NCBI RefSeq assembly: GCF_005869935.1
Contig: NZ_SZQF01000004.1
Span: 62,001 to 126,000 of the forward strand
Direction of reading: 5' to 3'
Length of the DNA: 64,000 nucleotides
DNA from: Winogradskyella algicola
GTDB taxonomy: Bacteria; Bacteroidota; Bacteroidia; Flavobacteriales; Flavobacteriaceae
In this document: positions 51,606 through 63,800 of the stretch, piece by piece
Layout: each line of letters starts with the position of its first letter
Numbering within the stretch: the first letter of the stretch is position 1
The notes under the pieces: model-generated
Seen by the model: only the letters and a program-made list of their open reading frames with translations
The model's database searches: none
What the model was told of the DNA's origin: nothing
Program-made: the position numbers and the translations under genes

Positions 51606-51848
51606 TTATCCTTTCTTTTTTTGTGGTTTTGGCATTGGGCCTCTTAAATGAATAATTAATCCATTTAGAAAATTTCTTAGAATCTGGTCACCACATTCCA
51701 TATACTTTGGATGATCTTCGCGTCTAAAAAAGGCATTAAGCTCACTTTTAGAAATTCTAAAATCTACAAGCTCTAGAATTTTCACAATGTCTTCGTCTCT
51801 CAGTTTGTGAGCAACTCTTAGTTTTTTAAATATATCGTTGTTTGTCAT
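51606..51848 (-). CDS. DUF1456 (YehS-like) protein
   Basis: An 80-residue helical protein starting at the ATG at 51848 (MTNNDIFKKLRVAHKL). One DUF1456 unit is visible: DEDIVKILELVDFRISKSELNAFFRREDHPKY. E. coli YehS has two such units, so this is a single-repeat form. The tail is basic (PMPKPQKKKG). It begins three bases after the esterase gene and is likely co-transcribed with it. Function is unknown. Confidence 0.85.
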   Translation of the reverse strand: MTNNDIFKKLRVAHKLRDEDIVKILELVDFRISKSELNAFFRREDHPKYMECGDQILRNFLNGLIIHLRGPMPKPQKKKG

Positions 51849-51850
51849 AT

Positions 51851-52663
51851 TTAGTTTGTTTCTGAGAATAGCCAATTATAAGCCGCTGCAAAATTTTCAG
51901 ACCATAACTTCTCATTATGTTGACCATCTTTTATAATAAGACTTTCAATTTGATTATTCTTAACACCTTTAGACTTTAATAATTTTATCATTCTGTTTAG
52001 ATCTGGTACCATAGTATCACTTTCGCTGTCTCCAACTAAAAAATAGAATTTTGAAGTTGTTAATATTTCTGTAGATTCTACCAATTCATAAATTTTTTCA
52101 CTAAACCAAAAGGAAGGTGAAAAAACACCTGCTTTACCAAAAGTCTCAGGATATTTTATTGCTGCATAAAAAGATATGAGTCCTCCCAGTGAAGACCCAA
52201 AGATAGTTGTATTTTCGGCTTTTGGTCTTGTTCTGTAAGTAACATCTACGTGTGGCTTTAATGTATTTTTTATAAACGTAATGTAAGCGTCTCCTTGTCC
52301 ACCACCATATTTTTCGTGTTTATAAGGTGTTAACTCATCAATGCGTTTTGCATTGCCGTGTTCAATTCCAATAATTATACTTTCGTTTTTAGAAAGAGTA
52401 TCTAGGTACTCATCTATTTTCCATTCGCCAACATAAGAGGTTTCATCATCAAATAAATTTTGAGCATCGTGCATATAAATGACAGGATAGGCTTTTTCAG
52501 AATTTTCGTAATTCTTGGGTAAATACACCCAAATGGTTTTTAGAGTATCGAGTTGAGGTGCAGCAATTGTAAAAGTTGTAACCTGTTTACAAGCAGTGCT
52601 TTGCGCATTAATTTTGAAATAAATTAGTAGACAAAAAAATATAAAAAAATGGTTGAAACGCAT
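51851..52663 (-). CDS. Exported alpha/beta-hydrolase (esterase D / enterochelin-esterase-like)
   Basis: A 270-residue protein; the ATG at 52663 gives a signal peptide (FFCLLIYFKINAQ). It has the putative-esterase fold: VYLPKNYENSEKAYPVIYMHDAQNLFD at the start and the nucleophile in TTIFGSSLGGLISFYAA (GxSxG), with a late His in IKDGQHNEKLWSE. Substrate unknown; relatives hydrolyse siderophore or acyl-sugar esters. Confidence 0.88.
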   Translation of the reverse strand: MRFNHFFIFFCLLIYFKINAQSTACKQVTTFTIAAPQLDTLKTIWVYLPKNYENSEKAYPVIYMHDAQNLFDDETSYVGEWKIDEYLDTLSKNESIIIGIEHGNAKRIDELTPYKHEKYGGGQGDAYITFIKNTLKPHVDVTYRTRPKAENTTIFGSSLGGLISFYAAIKYPETFGKAGVFSPSFWFSEKIYELVESTEILTTSKFYFLVGDSESDTMVPDLNRMIKLLKSKGVKNNQIESLIIKDGQHNEKLWSENFAAAYNWLFSETN

Positions 52664-52804
52664 GCTATTATAGGCTTTAGAGCTTGACAAAAGTTTAAAA
52701 ATACCGACTAAGTACATTTAATTTTTCGACAAGATACATTATATCAACGACAATAAAATAATGTACCTGTGTAACTTTACACTATTAATTAATCCCCTCA
52801 ATAA

Positions 52805-53206
52805 ATGATCAACCGTGCTGAAAAATTGAGTCTGCTTTCTGAGATGATTGCATTTGCTCAGACAGATGAAAATATAAAAACCATTGAATATAATTTCTTG
52901 TTTAGCATAGCTAAGCAATTAGATATTTCTAAAGAAGATTTTGAATATCTTTTTGAGCATCCTGTAACTTATGTACATCTTAAAACGCATAGCGAACGCA
53001 TTGTTCAATTTCATAGATTGGTCTTATTAATGAATCTTGACCACAAAATGTCTCCTAAGCAGTTAACTAAAATCCATAATTTTGGGTTACGTATGGGCTT
53101 AAGCCATGAGTCTATAAACAGAGTTTTAGATTTAATGGATAGTTTTCCTAATAAAATAGTTCCACCAGATTTTTTAATTGATATATTTAAGGTACAGTAT
53201 AATTAA
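52805..53206 (+). CDS. TerB-like helical protein
   Basis: A 133-residue helical protein with the TerB-type layout: KLSLLSEMIAFAQTDENIKTIEYNFLFSIAKQLDIS then EDFEYLFEHP and a second half with LMNLDHKMSPKQLTKIHNFGLRMGLS. These proteins bind metals or membranes and are conserved in flavobacteria, often annotated as excinuclease-associated because they neighbour uvrB, as here (convergent). The role is unknown. Confidence 0.75.
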   Translation: MINRAEKLSLLSEMIAFAQTDENIKTIEYNFLFSIAKQLDISKEDFEYLFEHPVTYVHLKTHSERIVQFHRLVLLMNLDHKMSPKQLTKIHNFGLRMGLSHESINRVLDLMDSFPNKIVPPDFLIDIFKVQYN

Positions 53207-53361
53207 GTGAAACTCTAAATTTAAAAGCCTTAAAGGCGAATTAGATTTAGTCAGTCGAACTTATCCTACGGGAGAGCGGAATCCCATCAATTATTGAAAA
53301 CACGCCTAGAGTCCCACTTCGACATGCTCAGCACATTGCCTCAAGGGGATAGTGCTCGTAA
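53207..53361. repeat. Degenerate repeat mosaic between TerB-like gene and uvrB
   Basis: Carries TAGTCAGTCGAAC and CCACTTCGACATGCTCAGC, which resemble parts of the 115-bp palindromes and the CTGAGC-n-GTCGAAG motif in inverted order. No intact unit is present. No gene or U-tract terminator is seen. Confidence 0.45.
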
Positions 53362-55368
53362 TCACTTCACTTTAAGATTTTCTAACTTTTCTTGATAGGC
53401 TGTAATTTCATCTCTAAAACGTGCTGCTTCCATAAAGTCTAAAGCTTTAGCAGCTTGTTCCATTTGCTTACGCTTTTCTCTGATTTTCTTTTCGAGTTGT
53501 GATTTTGTCAGGTATTCGCTTTCTGGTTCTGCGGCCAATTTAGCATCGAGTTCTGTTTTGTATGTACTTACAGAGTTTTTTGCCAAAGCACTATCTAAGC
53601 TTTTGTTTAGTGCTTTTGGTGTTATGTTGTTTGCCGTGTTGTATGCAATTTGTTTTTCGCGCCTGTAGTTTGTTTCGTCTATAGTCTTTTGCATACTTTG
53701 CGTTATGGTGTCGGCATACATTATTGCTTTTCCATTTAAGTTTCTAGCAGCTCTACCAACAGTTTGAGTTAGAGAACGGTTAGAACGTAAAAATCCTTCC
53801 TTATCTGCATCTAAAATAGCCACTAATGATACTTCAGGTAAGTCTAAACCTTCACGTAGTAAGTTTACACCAACCAAAACATCAAACAAACCTTTGCGTA
53901 AATCTTGCATAATCTCTACACGCTCTAGCGTATCTACATCACTGTGAATGTAGCGACAGCGAATGGCAATACGTGTTAAGTACTTTACCAATTCTTCTGC
54001 CATACGTTTGGTGAGTGTGGTGACTAAAGTGCGTTCGTCTTTTTCTACACGGTCTTGTATTTCTTCAATTAAATCATCAATCTGATTTAAACTTGGTCGT
54101 ACCTCAATAATAGGATCTAATAGGCCAGTTGGTCTAATAACTTGCTCAACGTAAACTCCATCTGTTTTTTGCATTTCGTAATCTGCTGGTGTTGCAGAAA
54201 CATAAATCACCTGATTTTGCAACGCTTCAAATTCTTCAAATTTTAATGGTCTGTTATCCATGGCAGCAGGCAATCTAAAACCATATTCCACTAAATTTTC
54301 TTTACGACTTCTATCTCCACCATACATGGCGTGTACTTGAGAAATGGTAACATGGCTTTCGTCTACAACCATTAAATAATCATCTGGGAAATAATCTAAT
54401 AAACAGAACGGTCTTGTACCTGGTGCTCTTCCATCTAAGTATCTCGAATAATTTTCAATACCAGAGCAGTAGCCTAGCTCACGGATCATCTCAAGGTCAA
54501 ACTCAGTACGTTCTTTAAGACGTTTAGCTTCCAGATGTTTCCCAATATCTTTAAAATAATCGTGCTGTTTTACCAAATCATCTTGTATGTCTCTGATTGC
54601 ATTCTGTAGCACATCTGGAGAGGTTACAAACATGTTTGCAGGATAAATGTTTAATCTGTCATAGCGCTCAATTACCTCATTAGAATAGGGATCAAAAGCT
54701 TCAATTTCTTCAATTTCATCACCAAAAAAATGAATTCTGAAAGCGTTGTCTGAATATCCAGGAAAGATATCAACAGTATCACCTTTAATTCTAAAGTTTC
54801 CGTTTTTAAAGTCTGCTTCGGTACGCGAGTATAAACTCTGAACTAACTGATGTAAAAGTTTGGTTCTTGAAATGACCTGATCACGCTCTAGTGTAATTAC
54901 GTTTTTTTGAAATTCCACAGGATTACCAATACCATATAAACAAGATACTGATGCAACAACAAGTACGTCGCGACGCCCAGAGAGTAGAGAAGAGGTTGTG
55001 CTCAATCGCATCTTCTCGATTTCCTCGTTTATAGATAGGTCTTTTTCTATATAAACACCAGAAACAGGAATGTAAGCCTCTGGTTGGTAATAGTCGTAAT
55101 AAGACACAAAATATTCAACAGCATTATTTGGGAAAAACTGTTTGAACTCAGAGTACAACTGCGCAGCTAAGGTTTTGTTGTGCGCTAAAACTAAAGTTGG
55201 TCGTTGTACTTCTTCAATGACATTGGCAACGGTAAATGTTTTGCCAGATCCCGTTACTCCAAGTAAGGTTTGGTAGCGTTCACCTTGTGCAATGCCACCA
55301 GCCAATTGTTTTATAGCTTGAGGTTGGTCTCCTGTAGGTTTAAATTCTGATTCTATCTTAAAGCGCAT
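53362..55368 (-). CDS. uvrB: Excinuclease ABC subunit B
   Basis: A 668-residue nucleotide-excision-repair helicase-like subunit that verifies damage with UvrA and recruits UvrC. Walker A GVTGSGKT at 37-44; beta-hairpin SYYDYYQPEAYIP; DESHV; the helicase motifs VGVNLLREGLDLPEV and QTVGRAARN; and a C-terminal UvrC-binding UVR domain (MEQAAKALDFMEAARFRDEI). The start matches the family. The promoter box lies only a few bases upstream, so the mRNA may be leaderless. Confidence 0.97.
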   Translation of the reverse strand: MRFKIESEFKPTGDQPQAIKQLAGGIAQGERYQTLLGVTGSGKTFTVANVIEEVQRPTLVLAHNKTLAAQLYSEFKQFFPNNAVEYFVSYYDYYQPEAYIPVSGVYIEKDLSINEEIEKMRLSTTSSLLSGRRDVLVVASVSCLYGIGNPVEFQKNVITLERDQVISRTKLLHQLVQSLYSRTEADFKNGNFRIKGDTVDIFPGYSDNAFRIHFFGDEIEEIEAFDPYSNEVIERYDRLNIYPANMFVTSPDVLQNAIRDIQDDLVKQHDYFKDIGKHLEAKRLKERTEFDLEMIRELGYCSGIENYSRYLDGRAPGTRPFCLLDYFPDDYLMVVDESHVTISQVHAMYGGDRSRKENLVEYGFRLPAAMDNRPLKFEEFEALQNQVIYVSATPADYEMQKTDGVYVEQVIRPTGLLDPIIEVRPSLNQIDDLIEEIQDRVEKDERTLVTTLTKRMAEELVKYLTRIAIRCRYIHSDVDTLERVEIMQDLRKGLFDVLVGVNLLREGLDLPEVSLVAILDADKEGFLRSNRSLTQTVGRAARNLNGKAIMYADTITQSMQKTIDETNYRREKQIAYNTANNITPKALNKSLDSALAKNSVSTYKTELDAKLAAEPESEYLTKSQLEKKIREKRKQMEQAAKALDFMEAARFRDEITAYQEKLENLKVK

Positions 55369-55372
55369 AGCA

Positions 55373-55403
55373 CAAATTTACGATAAAGATTGGCAGCAAT
55401 CAA
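55373..55403 (-). promoter_or_regulatory. Predicted promoter of uvrB
   Basis: On the minus strand TTG (55403-55401), 20-base spacer, TAAATTTG (55380-55373). The uvrB ATG starts five bases further, which would place transcription start at or next to it. Confidence 0.6.
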
Positions 55404-57758
55404 TTAACGTTTTAAAGCAAAGTGACCTTTAATTTCGTAGTTTGAATTGTCTTGTCTAAACTTTACGATATACCAATAATCGCTTGATGGCATAGGATTG
55501 CCTTTATAATTTCCATCCCAACTAAAACTGCCAGAATACGATTGTAGCATTATTTTTCCGAAACGATCAAGAATCAGTAAGCTTTCAATTTGATTAAGAT
55601 CTGTATTTGCACCTACAATTTGCCATGTATCGTTAACATCATCACCATTTGGTGTAAAGAATTTAGGGATGCCAACGATTGTTATGGTTTCTTCAACAAT
55701 ACCACAACCATTTCGGTCTTTTATATAAATGGTATGTTCACCTTCAGGAATATTAGTAAATACATTGCTTTCTTGGTAAAAGCCATTTACATCGTCTATG
55801 GCATAATCATAAAAGCCTTGTCCAGTTACATTTACTGTAATTGTATTATTTGGCGAAATACCTTCAATAGATATACTTTCAATAATAGCGGTTTCAGATG
55901 CATTTACTGTTATTGTTCGGCTTGAAGAACAACCGTTAGGATCGGTAACAATTACGGTATAATTTCCTACTTCATTGATGTCATTAAATGAGGTGTCAAC
56001 ATCTGTCAAAGCACCATTAAAGTACCATTCGTAATAGTAATTGTTTGGTAAGTCATTAAGAACACCTCCATGAATTGTAATGGTCTCAGGAAATGTATTT
56101 GTACAGTAAATTAAGGTTTCATCTTCTTCTAAAACAGGAGTGTAAAGTACATTAAGATTTACTGTAGAAATGCTGAAACACTGATTGTCGTTTTTAATTT
56201 TCACAAAAATGGTTTGTGTATCAGCTGCTATGTTGGTGTAATTGTTTGGTAAAGAATTGCTTTCGCTTAAAGCATTTTCAAGGGTTTCATAATATGTTAC
56301 TTGAGAACCTGTAGGAATTTGAGCGATAATGGAAGCTTCAATATTGTTTAAGGTAAATGTGGCAAATCCATCCATATCCATGCCATCACAAGCTCCCAAA
56401 TCTGGAATTGATATTATGGTGTTTGTAGTCTGTAATTCTAGAGCAACCACATCAAAACAATTTGCGTTGTTAATAACACGAGCAAATACATTCTGAAATG
56501 CTTCAGTATTATCAAAACTATTTGGATTTGGAATAGAGTTTATATTATCTCTTGCGTCATCTTCCGTTAAGAAAAAATTTGAAACAGTTAAGGAATTATC
56601 ATTATTGATTAAGCTACCTTCTGCATCAAAAAGGTTAAAGGTTGTTAATCCGTCTGTGTCCACATCACATTCCGTTAATATTGAGTCTTGACCAATAGGT
56701 AATGACGCATATTCAATAATAATTTCTCCGTAAGAAATACAATCATCTAAGATAGTCACTTCAACATTGTAAGTGCCGGGTTCTGTTACCGTGTAATATC
56801 CACAGTTTAAACAGTTAGGAGTTGTCTCTTGTAATACACCATCTTTGTACCAACTGTATGAACTTAAAGCAGGATGATTGGCATTGAGCTCTAGAGTTTC
56901 TCCTTCGCATAATGCATTTCCCGTAGAAATAAGTCGGTTTGGACCTAAATCTGTAGAAAGTTGAAAACTACCAGCCTCTAAAAACACTGCAGAATCATAT
57001 CGAAAGTTTTGCTCGTCTGCTATGACGAGTTTTACATGATAAGATTGATTAGGAATGATATCTGCAGTTGCTGTTAAAACAGCTGTTTGACCGTTAAAAT
57101 TTATTGGTGAATTAATTCCGTTATAATTACCAAAATAAAATTCGTTTTGTGGCGGACAAGACCCTGGAACACCTGGTGTAACTGTAGTTGCCTTTACAGG
57201 TGTATTGGTGTCTGGCACTAACGCTATGTTTTGATAAGGATTGTCACCAGCAGTAGGTCTTATTAAAAACCCAAACAAATCAGAAAACTCACAACTATTA
57301 GGATTATTTTCTTGGTATTCTTCGGAAGCAAATAAATATCTAAAGCTTACCTGTGAAGCAACAGCAGTAAAATCAAATTCTAAAATTGTAGCATTAAATG
57401 TATTACTTTCGTTTAAGATGTTCTCTAAATCAAGATCACCAGGCCAATTAGGTGCATCATCATCACTTAAGCTATTATTTGGACCGGGTACATTTACTAA
57501 TCTGCCAGTACTTAAAACGATTCCAGTTTCAAACGGGAAACTTGTTCCTGTGGCATCAAAATACCCATAACTTTGATCATTACCGCCAAAATCACCACCA
57601 ATAACATTAGTTACGTCTATATTGGTAATACAGTCACTATCAATTAATATATCTTCTATAAGTTGCTGTGGAGTAAAGGTTTGGCTATCAACTACAATGT
57701 TCTGTGAGTAGGTAAATAGTGAAATAAAAAATACAAAAAGTTTTAATATCTGCTTCAT
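55404..57758 (-). CDS. T9SS type B cargo with choice-of-anchor L domain
   Basis: A 784-residue secreted protein from the ATG at 57758; seven further upstream codons overlap the promoter box. Signal peptide ends FTYSQN. Residues about 25-260 form a choice-of-anchor L domain (YLFASEEYQENNPNSCEFSDLFGFLI). Ig-like and Cys-containing repeats follow (CDVDTDGLTTFNLFDAEGS, CDGMDMDGFATFTLNNIE). The end is a type B gliding-motility sorting domain: PKFFTPNGDDVNDTWQI to KGHFALKR. It is a surface adhesin-like protein and a short paralogue of the next gene. Confidence 0.92.
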   Translation of the reverse strand: MKQILKLFVFFISLFTYSQNIVVDSQTFTPQQLIEDILIDSDCITNIDVTNVIGGDFGGNDQSYGYFDATGTSFPFETGIVLSTGRLVNVPGPNNSLSDDDAPNWPGDLDLENILNESNTFNATILEFDFTAVASQVSFRYLFASEEYQENNPNSCEFSDLFGFLIRPTAGDNPYQNIALVPDTNTPVKATTVTPGVPGSCPPQNEFYFGNYNGINSPINFNGQTAVLTATADIIPNQSYHVKLVIADEQNFRYDSAVFLEAGSFQLSTDLGPNRLISTGNALCEGETLELNANHPALSSYSWYKDGVLQETTPNCLNCGYYTVTEPGTYNVEVTILDDCISYGEIIIEYASLPIGQDSILTECDVDTDGLTTFNLFDAEGSLINNDNSLTVSNFFLTEDDARDNINSIPNPNSFDNTEAFQNVFARVINNANCFDVVALELQTTNTIISIPDLGACDGMDMDGFATFTLNNIEASIIAQIPTGSQVTYYETLENALSESNSLPNNYTNIAADTQTIFVKIKNDNQCFSISTVNLNVLYTPVLEEDETLIYCTNTFPETITIHGGVLNDLPNNYYYEWYFNGALTDVDTSFNDINEVGNYTVIVTDPNGCSSSRTITVNASETAIIESISIEGISPNNTITVNVTGQGFYDYAIDDVNGFYQESNVFTNIPEGEHTIYIKDRNGCGIVEETITIVGIPKFFTPNGDDVNDTWQIVGANTDLNQIESLLILDRFGKIMLQSYSGSFSWDGNYKGNPMPSSDYWYIVKFRQDNSNYEIKGHFALKR

Positions 57759-57776
57759 CTCAATTTTTAGAGAGTG

Positions 57777-57784
57777 CAAAGATA
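57777..57784 (-). promoter_or_regulatory. Predicted -7 box of the 784-residue T9SS cargo gene
   Basis: TATCTTTG on the minus strand, 18 bases before the ATG at 57758; matches TAnnTTTG and helps decide the start. Confidence 0.5.
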
Positions 57785-57823
57785 AGCATAGAAAATATTA
57801 AAAAGTGTTAAGTTAAATTATAA

Positions 57824-60800
57824 CTAGCGTTTTAAAGCAAAGTGACCTCTTACATCAAAAGCTTTATCACCTCCTCTGATTTCTGCAAGAAACCAATAGT
57901 CACTTGCAGGCATATTATTGCCATTATAAGTGCCATCCCATCCCGATGTGCTAGAGCCAAGTTGTTTTATGAGTTTACCGTATCTATCAAAAATATAGAC
58001 AATACTTCCTGGTAAGGTTTCAATGCCTACAATATGCCAGGTTTCGTTTATAGTATCTCCATTTGGTGTAAAGAATTTAGGCGCATCAACCACAACGACT
58101 TCTTTAGTAACTTCTGCACAACCGTTTAAATCTATTATGGTAATGGTGTGATAACCATGAGACACATTTTCGAAAATGTTAGATTCTTGAGGGTCGCCAT
58201 CATCTAAAATATAGAGGTAATTACCAATACCACTTATGGTTATAGTAATGTTATTAGGATCTGAAAAATCTAATACTTCAGTAAGTTCAATAATTGCAGA
58301 CTCAGATTCTATAACATTAAATGTGCTTGTGGTTTCGCAACCATTTTCAGAAGTTACAGAAACTGAATATGTGCCAATCTCAGTAATTTCAATGCTTTCT
58401 GAAATTGCATTTGTAGACCATAAATAACTATCACTATCATAGCCTGTATCTGCTGAGACTATTAATGGTAAATTATCTATACAAATTGTTTGATTTGGAA
58501 TATTCACTATTGGTTTGCGGTATACTATAGTGTTAAACGTGGTTAAACTGTAGCAACCTGTTGTGTTGTTTTCTACTCTTGCGATGATAGTTTCACCATC
58601 ATATGCATTATATGCTTCACTATTAACCCAACCTTCGCCTTCTTCCGCTAAACTCAAGTCATTGTAATACGTTACGCTATAGTCTGAAGGATTTAATCCG
58701 TTTAATATTGATGAGGTTTGAGATTCCAGATTAAACATCAAATAGCTATCAAAATCATCATCACAATCCATTAAGTCCTCAGGTTGATTGATGACAGGCA
58801 ATGGATTTACTTGTAGTTCAAAAGGATATACATGGTAACAATGTGTTGTACTGTATTCTACACGTACGTAAATAATATCATTTGTAGTAGTGTAAGTATA
58901 ATTATTATCCAACGCATTTTCATTTTGAAGCGCATCAGATTCACTAGTAAAATAGTTGATAAGTATGTTGTAGGTATTATCAACAAGTACCGAATCTATG
59001 GTGCTTAAATCGAAACTGTTGGTGTCGTTTTCGCAAATTTCGTAAACTTCAAAATCGTTAATTGCTGGCGGTAAATTAACATTTAGTTGCAGTGGTACAA
59101 ACCTGTAACAGTCTGCAACTGTATTGTAAACCTTGATATAAACAGTTTGCGGATTACTTAAGTTAGTGTAGTTGTCTGGATTTGTAATCGGATTGATATC
59201 AGCATTTAAATCATCAATAGATTCAAAATATGTAATAATATCATCTGGATCTGAAGTGGCAAATAACTCAGCTTCTGCTGTTGTTAAATCAAAATTGGTA
59301 ATGCCATCATAATCAATATCACATTCTGTAATTGGACTTGGTTCATTTGGAAACGGATTAACAAACAATACAAACTGCGTCAGACTAAAACACTGTGTTT
59401 CATTATTTTCAATCCTAACAATAATTGTTTGGTTATCGTTGCCGTTGTATAAATCGTCTAACGCATTTTCATCATTAGAGGCATCTAAAGTGTTTAAGTG
59501 ATAAGACACTGTAAATTCTGAAGCACTTTGTGTCCCCAAAACAGTATTGGTTTGGGAAGCTAAGTCAAAAATCTCAAAACCATCGTTACTGTCGTCATCA
59601 CAGACTTCCATGTCTTCAGGTTGATTAGCTATTGGTAAAGGGTTAACCTGAAGTGTAAATTCATAAACGTAGAAACAACCTGTATTTGTACTGGTAACTT
59701 TCACAAATAAGATATCATTACTACTTGTGTAAGTATAGTTAACAGAAAGTGGATTAAGGTCTGAATTGGCATCGTTGAAGCTTGTAAAATATGAAAACAC
59801 CAATCCTGTAGTGTCATCAACAATAACAGAATCTATTTCGCTTAAATCAAAACTACTATCTGGATTATCACAAATCTCATAGACCTCAAAGTCATTGGTA
59901 GCAGGTGGTAAAACAGCATTTAATTCTAAAGGAATTGTGCTATAGCAATTAGCAGCATTATTAAACACTTTAATGTACACCGTTTGAGGATTGCTTGTAT
60001 TGTTATAAGCATCTGGAGTTGTAATACTATTTAAATCTGAATCTAAATCTTCAATAGTTTCAAAGTACGAAATAGTCACATTATCAGGTATGGTAGTATA
60101 CAATTCAGATTCTGCTTCTGTAAGGTTAAAAGTGTTTAATCCGTCATAATCCGTATCACAAATAACCAAAGGGTTTACAGCTGAAGGTGCAGGATACACG
60201 ATAGTGTTAAATGTTGTTGTAGAAAAACAACCTGTAATGCTATTTTCAACTCTAACCACAATGGTTTCGTTGTCTTGGGCATTGTAATCTGTGGGTAAAC
60301 TGTTGTCTCCTTCCAAGGCATCTGTCATGCCGTTATGATAGCTTACTAAAAATATATTGGGATCTTGAGATTGTAAGATAGTCGTATTTTGGCTAGAGAG
60401 ATCAAATACTTCAAACCCATCGTTAGATAAGTCATCACAGGTCTCTAAATCTTGAGGTTGCTGCGCAATTGGTAGTGGATTAATAATAAGTTCAAAAGGA
60501 TAGGTGGTATAACAACCTGTATCAGCATAGGTTAGTCTTGCGTAAATTGTGTGCGATGAGCCTGTGTAAATGTAATTGTTGTCTAATGGATTAGTGTTAT
60601 TATTTGCATCTGTTTGATTGTTGTGATAGGTGAAGTTGATACCAGTAGTATCATCTGTAATAATAGAATTAATAGTTGTTAAATCGAAATTTGACATCGG
60701 ATTATCACATATTTCAACAGCCATAAAATCATTTACAGGAGGCGGTAAATTTACGGTGATATCAATAGGAACAGCTACAAAACAATTACTGATAGTATTA

Positions 60801-63800
60801 TTAATCTTTACATAAACCGTTTGTGGATTTGTAAGATTGGTATAGTTTTCTGGGTTTAAAATTGGATTAAGATCATCTTCCAAATCTTCCATACTTTCAA
60901 AGTAAGATACCACAATATCATCTTGTCTTACATCTAAAATATCAACTTCAGAAAGCGTTAAATCCCATGTTAAAATGCCATCATAATTATTATCACAAGC
61001 AATTAAAGGAGGTGCATCATTGACAACAGGAGCAGATATAATATTAATTTCAAAAGCAGAAATACCATGACAATAATTGCCATTGTCTACACGAGCAAAT
61101 AATTGTTGAGGATTGGTAGAGTTAGTGTAAATTAAGTCTACAGGATCTAAGCTGTTATTGGCATTGTATTCTGAGGTATAAAACGTAATGTCTAAGGTTT
61201 CAGGGCTTCCATCAGCCATTGCAGTTATAGTTTCGTTAAGATCTACTGTGATCAGCCCATCATTACTAATATCATCACAAATAAAAATACTTTCAGCTGC
61301 ATTATAAATTGGTAATGCACCAACTTCTAGTTCAAAAGAGGATGTGCCAAAACAATTTTCGTCTGTGAAGTTGGCAACTCTAACATAAATGGTCTGAGGG
61401 CTAGAAGTGTTTTGATAAGCCGAGTATTTGTCGATAGGATTTGTGTTGGCAATGGCATCTGCTTCAGTTTCAAAATACGTTACAAATTTATCTGGTTGTC
61501 CATTTAATATTTCACTGTCTTTAAGATAGAAATAAAAATCGGCCACTCCAGATATATCTGCTTCACAATTTTCAAAGTTTGAAATTGGTGCAAATTCAGG
61601 AAGTGTATTTATATAAACATAAAATGAAGAAATATTATAACAGCCTGTGGTTTCATTTTCTACTCTTGTATACATGTACTGTGTAGAGGTCGTATAATTA
61701 TCAGGATTCTCTATTGGGTTTGTTGCGCTGAGGGCATTACTATAGTCGGTGTAAAATGTAATTTCAAACCCAACTGAAGATGCTATTATGTCTGGAATTT
61801 GGCTTTCTAAGTTTACCGTAGAAATACCGTCCTGATCATCATCACATACCACTATTGGATCTGGGTACATAATCTCAGGTGCATCTACAATTGTTACTTC
61901 CAATGTTGAAATACCATAACATCCTGTTTGCGTGTTTGTAACCCTAATGTAAAAAAGCTGAGGATTTGTACTGTTGTAAACGTAATCTGGTAAAATATTT
62001 TCATTATCAATAGCTTCTTGCTCAGTTAAATAATATTTTACGTTAGCAGGTGTTACGCCTTGGCTGGCTATAGTGTTGAATGTGGGCATGAATAATGTAG
62101 TGAAGCCATCATTAACACCATCATCGCAATATTCAGCTACCTGTGGTGTTAAAATAATAGCAGGTGCAACTTGTAACACAATATCTACGAGTTCGGTACA
62201 ATCATCACTAACTATTTTGGCATATATGGTTGTACCGCCATTAGATACTGTATAAGGAATGCTTTCGTTTAGCGCATTTACCTCATTTTCTCTGTCTTCT
62301 TCGGTTTCGTAAAAGGTAGTCTCAAATTCGTCATAACCATCCTCTAAATCAACTTCTATAGCAGCAAGGTCAAAGTCTGCTATGCCATCATTACTAGGGT
62401 CATCACATTCTAAAAAGGCTTCATTAGAATATACATTTTGAATAATATTAGCATGAAGTTCTATGTTAGTTATAGTGTAGCAACCAGTAGTTTCATCTTG
62501 AATTCTAACATAAATTAGTTGGAAATTTTGAATTATGTTTTGGTAGTTTTCAGGGTTTGCAATAGGATTAATATTGTTTTGCGCATCGTATAAATATTCA
62601 TGAAAACTCACTTCAACACCGGTTAAACCTTGAAGAATATTGTCTATTACACTAGTTAAGTCAAATTCTTCAAATCCATCAAAATCTTGTTCACAGGCAT
62701 TAATCCATTGGTTTTCGGTATTTACGGCTGGTCCAGATTGAAAAATAATGTCTAAGGACGATGTGTTAGAACAACCTGTGGTAGCATCATATACACGTAT
62801 GTACAACGTTTCAGAAACATTGTTGTTCGGATATGGAGAATAAATAGGATTGATACCTAAATCTGCTTCAGGTTGTGAGTCGTGATAAGATACATATAAG
62901 TTTGGGTTGCCATCTGTAATTTGATTATTAGCTTCCGTTAAGTCTACATAAGTCACACCATCTAGAGTTGGATCTTGACAAATAGTAATTGGGTCTGGCG
63001 CTGTAACTTCTGGCGTGGCGTTAACAACTAGATTGAATGTTGAAAAAGCAAGGCATCCATTATCAATATCTTCTATTCTTACGTAAATTGGTTGAGGTGA
63101 ACTTGTATTTTGAATTATTCCTGAGATGGCATTGTTATCATCCTGTGCATCTTGTTGTGAGTAATGGTAACTTATATTGTAGTTTGATGGTGGAACCGAT
63201 GCTAAAACCTCATAGTCTTTCAAGGTTAAATCAAAATCTTCTTCACCATCATTTGAGATGTCATCACATAAGAGATAGTCTGAAATCGTACCTGAAGATT
63301 GTTCAGAATTTAAAGTAATATCAACAGCATCTTCAATAACACAAGAGGTTTGGTTTAGCTGAATAGTGACTTCTACATGATATGTGCCAGAAGCCGTTAC
63401 TTCTAAAGTTGTTCCATTTTCATTAGCAATTAAGTTGTCGTTCTGAAACCATTGATAGGATGCTAAGGGATTTTGTATATCTGCATTTAAGGTTACAGAC
63501 TCTCCACACGTTGTAATATCAGGACCAAGATCTACACTGGCATTAAAACTATTACCTTCTATAAAAACTGCAGAATCATAATTTTCATCATTTTGGTCTG
63601 CTATTACTAACTTTATTTCATATTCTAGATTAGGTTGTATGGCTGCAGTTGCCGTAAGAACTACAGTTCTTCCATTGTAATTAGTGTCTCCTACATTATA
63701 ACCTTCAAAATATTCTTCATTTTCGGCAGGACAAAATTCTATAATTTCATCGTGAATAGTGTTTGTGTTTACAGGTGTCGTAGTTCCTGGAATTAAGGCG

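Noticed and set aside
63037..63318. Plus-strand ORF of 93 codons opposite the giant T9SS gene
   Set aside because: A shadow of the repeat-rich coding strand; no recognisable domain.
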